A stretch of DNA of 16,231 bases from JBBPYA01 sp038200385 (GTDB taxonomy: Bacteria > Actinomycetota > Actinomycetes > Mycobacteriales > Geodermatophilaceae), in contig JBBPYA010000137.1 of the NCBI GenBank assembly GCA_038200385.1, positions 1 through 16,231 of the forward strand, written 5' to 3'. This document shows positions 14,308 through 16,231 of this stretch, piece by piece. The translations under genes and the position numbers were made by a program. The notes beneath the pieces were generated by a model that saw only the letters and a list, made by a program, of their open reading frames with translations, ran no database searches and had not been told where the DNA came from. Numbering within the stretch: the stretch's first letter is position 1; the number at the start of each line of letters is the position of its first letter.

Positions 14308-15231
14308 TCACCGCAGCCGCAGGACGATCTTCCCGCGGGTGTGCCGCCTGGCCAGCTCTGCGTACGCCTCCTGGACCTCCTCGAGGGGATAGCCGGCCGC
14401 GATGGGCACGGTCAGGTCCCCGGCGGCCAGGAGGTCGGCCAGTTCGCGCAGCACGGGCCCGGTGCTGGCCGCGGCGCCCCCCACGGCCGGCGTACCGAAC
14501 TTCGCCGCCGCGGCGAAGTCGATGATCGTGATGATCCGCTCGGAGGGCACACCGAGGTCGACGGCGAGTTCGACGTAGCCGCCGCCGAACGTATCCAGGA
14601 CGACGTCGACGTCCCCGCCGGCCGCCGCCCGCAACCGCTCGGCGAGCCCGTCGCCGTAGCTCACCGGCTCGACACCGATCGAGCGCAGCCACTCGGCGTT
14701 CGCCTCGCCGGCGATGCCGAGGACCCGCGCGCCGGACCGCAGCGCCAACTGGGTTGCCAGCGTGCCCACGCCGCCCGCCGCCCCGCTGATCACCACCGTC
14801 TCGCCGGGCCCGGGCGCCGCCGCACGGACGATGGCGTACGCGGTGGTCCCGGCCACCTTCAGCGCACCGGCCTGATCCCAGTCCACCGACCCCGGCTTGG
14901 GTACGACGTGCTCGGCGGCGGCGGCGACGAAGTCGGCCTGGGAGGACCGGCCATCGGTGAAGCCGAGCACCTCGTCGCCGATCGCCGTCCCGTCGACCCC
15001 CGCGCCGACCTCGACGACCCGCCCGGCGAAGTCGCTGCCCTGCCCGGAGGGGAACGTCGCCGGCCACTGGTCGTGCAGCAGCCCCTCGCGGATGGCGATC
15101 TCGCCCGGGTTGATGCCGGCACTGACGACCTCGACCAGCACCTCACCCGCCCCCGGGCTCGGGCGTTCGACCTGCACGACCTGCAACACCTCGACCGGAC
15201 CGTAATGATCGAATCGGACGGCACGAGTCAC
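14308..15231 (-). CDS. MDR-family NADP-dependent quinone/alcohol oxidoreductase
   Basis: This 307-aa medium-chain dehydrogenase/reductase belongs to the zinc-free quinone oxidoreductase group. It has the N-terminal GroES-like domain with GINPGEIAIREG and GQGSDFAGRVVEVG (64-76). The Rossmann fold follows, with VVISGAAGGVGTLATQLA (147-164) for the nicotinamide cofactor. The usual zinc-binding cysteines of alcohol dehydrogenases are absent. The C-terminus, HTRGKIVLRLR, matches the family end. The GTG start at 15231 (VTRAVRFDHYGP) has GGAG 6 nt upstream; an ATG at 15270 adds 13 residues with no family match. The physiological substrate is unknown. It stands alone, convergent with the lipoprotein gene, and 112 bp separate it from the phosphoesterase gene. 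Confidence 0.93.
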   Translation of the reverse strand: MTRAVRFDHYGPVEVLQVVQVERPSPGAGEVLVEVVSAGINPGEIAIREGLLHDQWPATFPSGQGSDFAGRVVEVGAGVDGTAIGDEVLGFTDGRSSQADFVAAAAEHVVPKPGSVDWDQAGALKVAGTTAYAIVRAAAPGPGETVVISGAAGGVGTLATQLALRSGARVLGIAGEANAEWLRSIGVEPVSYGDGLAERLRAAAGGDVDVVLDTFGGGYVELAVDLGVPSERIITIIDFAAAAKFGTPAVGGAAASTGPVLRELADLLAAGDLTVPIAAGYPLEEVQEAYAELARRHTRGKIVLRLR

Positions 15232-15260
15232 GGCCGGCTCCTCTCTCGATGGGTACGTCG

Positions 15261-15297
15261 CGGGGCACAACGGTCCGGGCCGTTGGGCTATGCCCCG
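15261..15297 (-). terminator. Nested stem-loop after the phosphoesterase gene
   Basis: CGGGGCA (15261-15267) pairs with TGCCCCG (15291-15297). Inside lies a near-palindrome, AACGGTCCGGGCCGTT (15269-15284), with one mismatch. It lies between the phosphoesterase stop and the oxidoreductase start on the minus strand, so it may terminate the former or regulate the latter. A weaker G/C stem (GGCCGG/CCGGCC, about 15313-15338) lies just downstream of the phosphoesterase stop. Confidence 0.35.
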
Positions 15298-15343
15298 GGC
15301 CGTGAGGGTGGCGGCCGGTGCCGGTGGCGGTGCCGGCCGGGGG

Positions 15344-15835
15344 CTATACCGGCACGATGTCGGCCCGGGCCAGGGCGCCGTCGGCGATCTCCAGCACCCC
15401 GAGAGTCCCCCGTGGCTGGCGCCGCCGATCCGTCGGCGATCCCGGGTTGAACAGGCGCTGCCCGGACCCGTCGTCCTCGCTGAGCGGAATGTGCGAGTGG
15501 CCGAACACCACGAGGTCGGCGTCGGGGAATCGCCGGAGCATCCGCCGCTGTCGCCCCGCGGTGGGGCCGCTGTCGTGCAGCATGGCGACCCGGACCCCGG
15601 CCAGGTCGAGCCGGAGCACCTCCGGTGCCCCCCACGCGGCGACGTCCGGGCCGTCGTTGTTGCCCAGCACGGCCTTGACCGGGGCGAACCCGGCGAGTTC
15701 GATCAGGACGTCGACGGTGCAGACGTCGCCCGCGTGCAGGATCAGGTCGACACCGGCCAGCTGCGCGGCGACGGCCAGCGGGCAGCGCTTCCACCGGCGC
15801 GGCGCGTGGGTGTCGGCGAGGACGGCGACCTTCAG
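15344..15835 (-). CDS. YfcE/MJ0936-type metallophosphoesterase (start unusual)
   Basis: This calcineurin-like phosphoesterase hydrolyses phosphodiesters or phosphomonoesters with two metal ions. Counting from the CTG at 15835 it has 163 residues. Metal motifs are complete and in order: VLADTH (D8, H10), LHAGDV (D37), VLGNNDG (N59), MLHDSG (H87) and VFGHSHIPL (H113, H115). The C-terminus FNPGSPTDRRRQPRGTLGVL is typical. No ATG, GTG or TTG occurs in frame between the end of dnaE and the first conserved residue. An ATG at 15846 is out of frame by 2 bp. Start possibilities are CTG at 15835, or the out-of-frame ATG combined with a 2-bp indel or sequence error. It follows dnaE on the same strand with a gap of about 26 nt. 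The physiological substrate is unknown. Confidence 0.88.
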   Translation of the reverse strand: MKVAVLADTHAPRRWKRCPLAVAAQLAGVDLILHAGDVCTVDVLIELAGFAPVKAVLGNNDGPDVAAWGAPEVLRLDLAGVRVAMLHDSGPTAGRQRRMLRRFPDADLVVFGHSHIPLSEDDGSGQRLFNPGSPTDRRRQPRGTLGVLEIADGALARADIVPV

Positions 15836-15861
15836 CGGCGCGTCATTCCCGGACCGGCGGT

Positions 15862-16231
15862 TCAGCCGATCGACCCGGCGCCGAGCAGCGCCTTGAGGTC
15901 GCCCATCAGCGCGGGGGTGGGGCTGACCCGCAACCCGTCGTCCAGGCGCATCGTGGTGCTGCGGCTGCCGTTGAGCAGCCGCAGGTGCACCTCGGTGGTT
16001 CCGGGGTGGGTGCCCAGCACCTCGCGGAGCCGGTCCACGACCGGCGGGGTGCAGCGCGTGGCAGGCAGGTGCACGACCACCGGGCCCCGCGGGCCGACCG
16101 ACAGGTCCGGCAACGTCACGTCTGCGGCCACCAGGGTCGCGGTCTCGTCGCGGTTGTTCAGCCGGCCCCGGACCGCGACGATGGCGTCCTCGGCGATGTG
16201 GATGCCGACCTTGGCGTACGTCGACGGGAAG
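15862..16231 (-). CDS. dnaE: DNA polymerase III alpha subunit DnaE, C-terminal end (5' part cut by window edge)
   Basis: The visible 122 residues are the end of the replicative polymerase alpha subunit of the actinomycete DnaE1 type. They contain the OB-fold-like region (FPSTYAKVG, IVAVRGRLNNRDE), a linker (VTLPDLSVGPRGPVVVHLP) and the C-terminal domain. The domain has TRCTPPVVDRLREVLGTHPG, EVHLRLL and the terminal GDLKALLGAGSIG. The polymerase catalytic residues lie outside the window. The stop is at 15862, just ahead of the phosphoesterase gene. A shorter internal start near 16131 is not real, because homology continues to the edge. Confidence 0.93.
   Translation of the reverse strand, partial: FPSTYAKVGIHIAEDAIVAVRGRLNNRDETATLVAADVTLPDLSVGPRGPVVVHLPATRCTPPVVDRLREVLGTHPGTTEVHLRLLNGSRSTTMRLDDGLRVSPTPALMGDLKALLGAGSIG

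Overview
The window is high-GC DNA from an actinomycete. The evidence is pervasive G/C third positions, GTG/TTG starts, 4-bp GTGA/ATGA gene overlaps, a PriA-type HisA, a DnaE C-terminus of the mycobacterial/streptomycete type, a standalone LON-domain protein beside hisD, and an SSI-like lipoprotein. The genus cannot be read from the sequence. Most genes lie on the minus strand. Both edges cut a gene: an ABC transporter on the left and dnaE on the right.

Left block (1-3660): two ABC half-transporters overlap by 4 bp. Their motifs complement each other as in heterodimeric exporters with one consensus and one degenerate ATP site. Middle block (3660-11955): the histidine genes read leftward as hisD, hisC, then hisB, a 48-aa membrane protein, hisH, a 114-aa membrane protein, priA and hisF. 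HisD and HisC act in the late steps, HisB is the IGP dehydratase, PriA makes PRFAR, and HisH/HisF form the IGP synthase. hisG, hisI and hisE are not in the window.

The his cluster is interrupted between hisC and hisB by about 2.7 kb of opposite-strand DNA. This carries the last ~60 codons of an acyl-CoA (glutaryl-CoA type) dehydrogenase and a complete MMPL transporter. The MMPL stop falls exactly where the HisC fold ends, and HisC then runs on for 43 codons antisense to MMPL. The other edge, upstream of hisB, carries a 14-bp perfect inverted repeat. hisB to hisF therefore probably needs its own promoter.

Right block (12037-16231): a LON-domain protein (probably leaderless, divergent from hisD), a DUF2567-like membrane protein, a lipoprotein with a subtilisin-inhibitor-like domain, an MDR-family oxidoreductase, a YfcE-like phosphoesterase with no normal start codon in frame, and the C-terminus of the DNA polymerase III alpha subunit.

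The most unusual points are the split his cluster, a chain of 11-bp repeats forming overlapping mini-ORFs before the 114-aa gene, two undescribed small membrane proteins in the his operon, and the asymmetric ABC exporter. I saw no tRNA, rRNA, CRISPR array, intact insertion sequence or phage gene.
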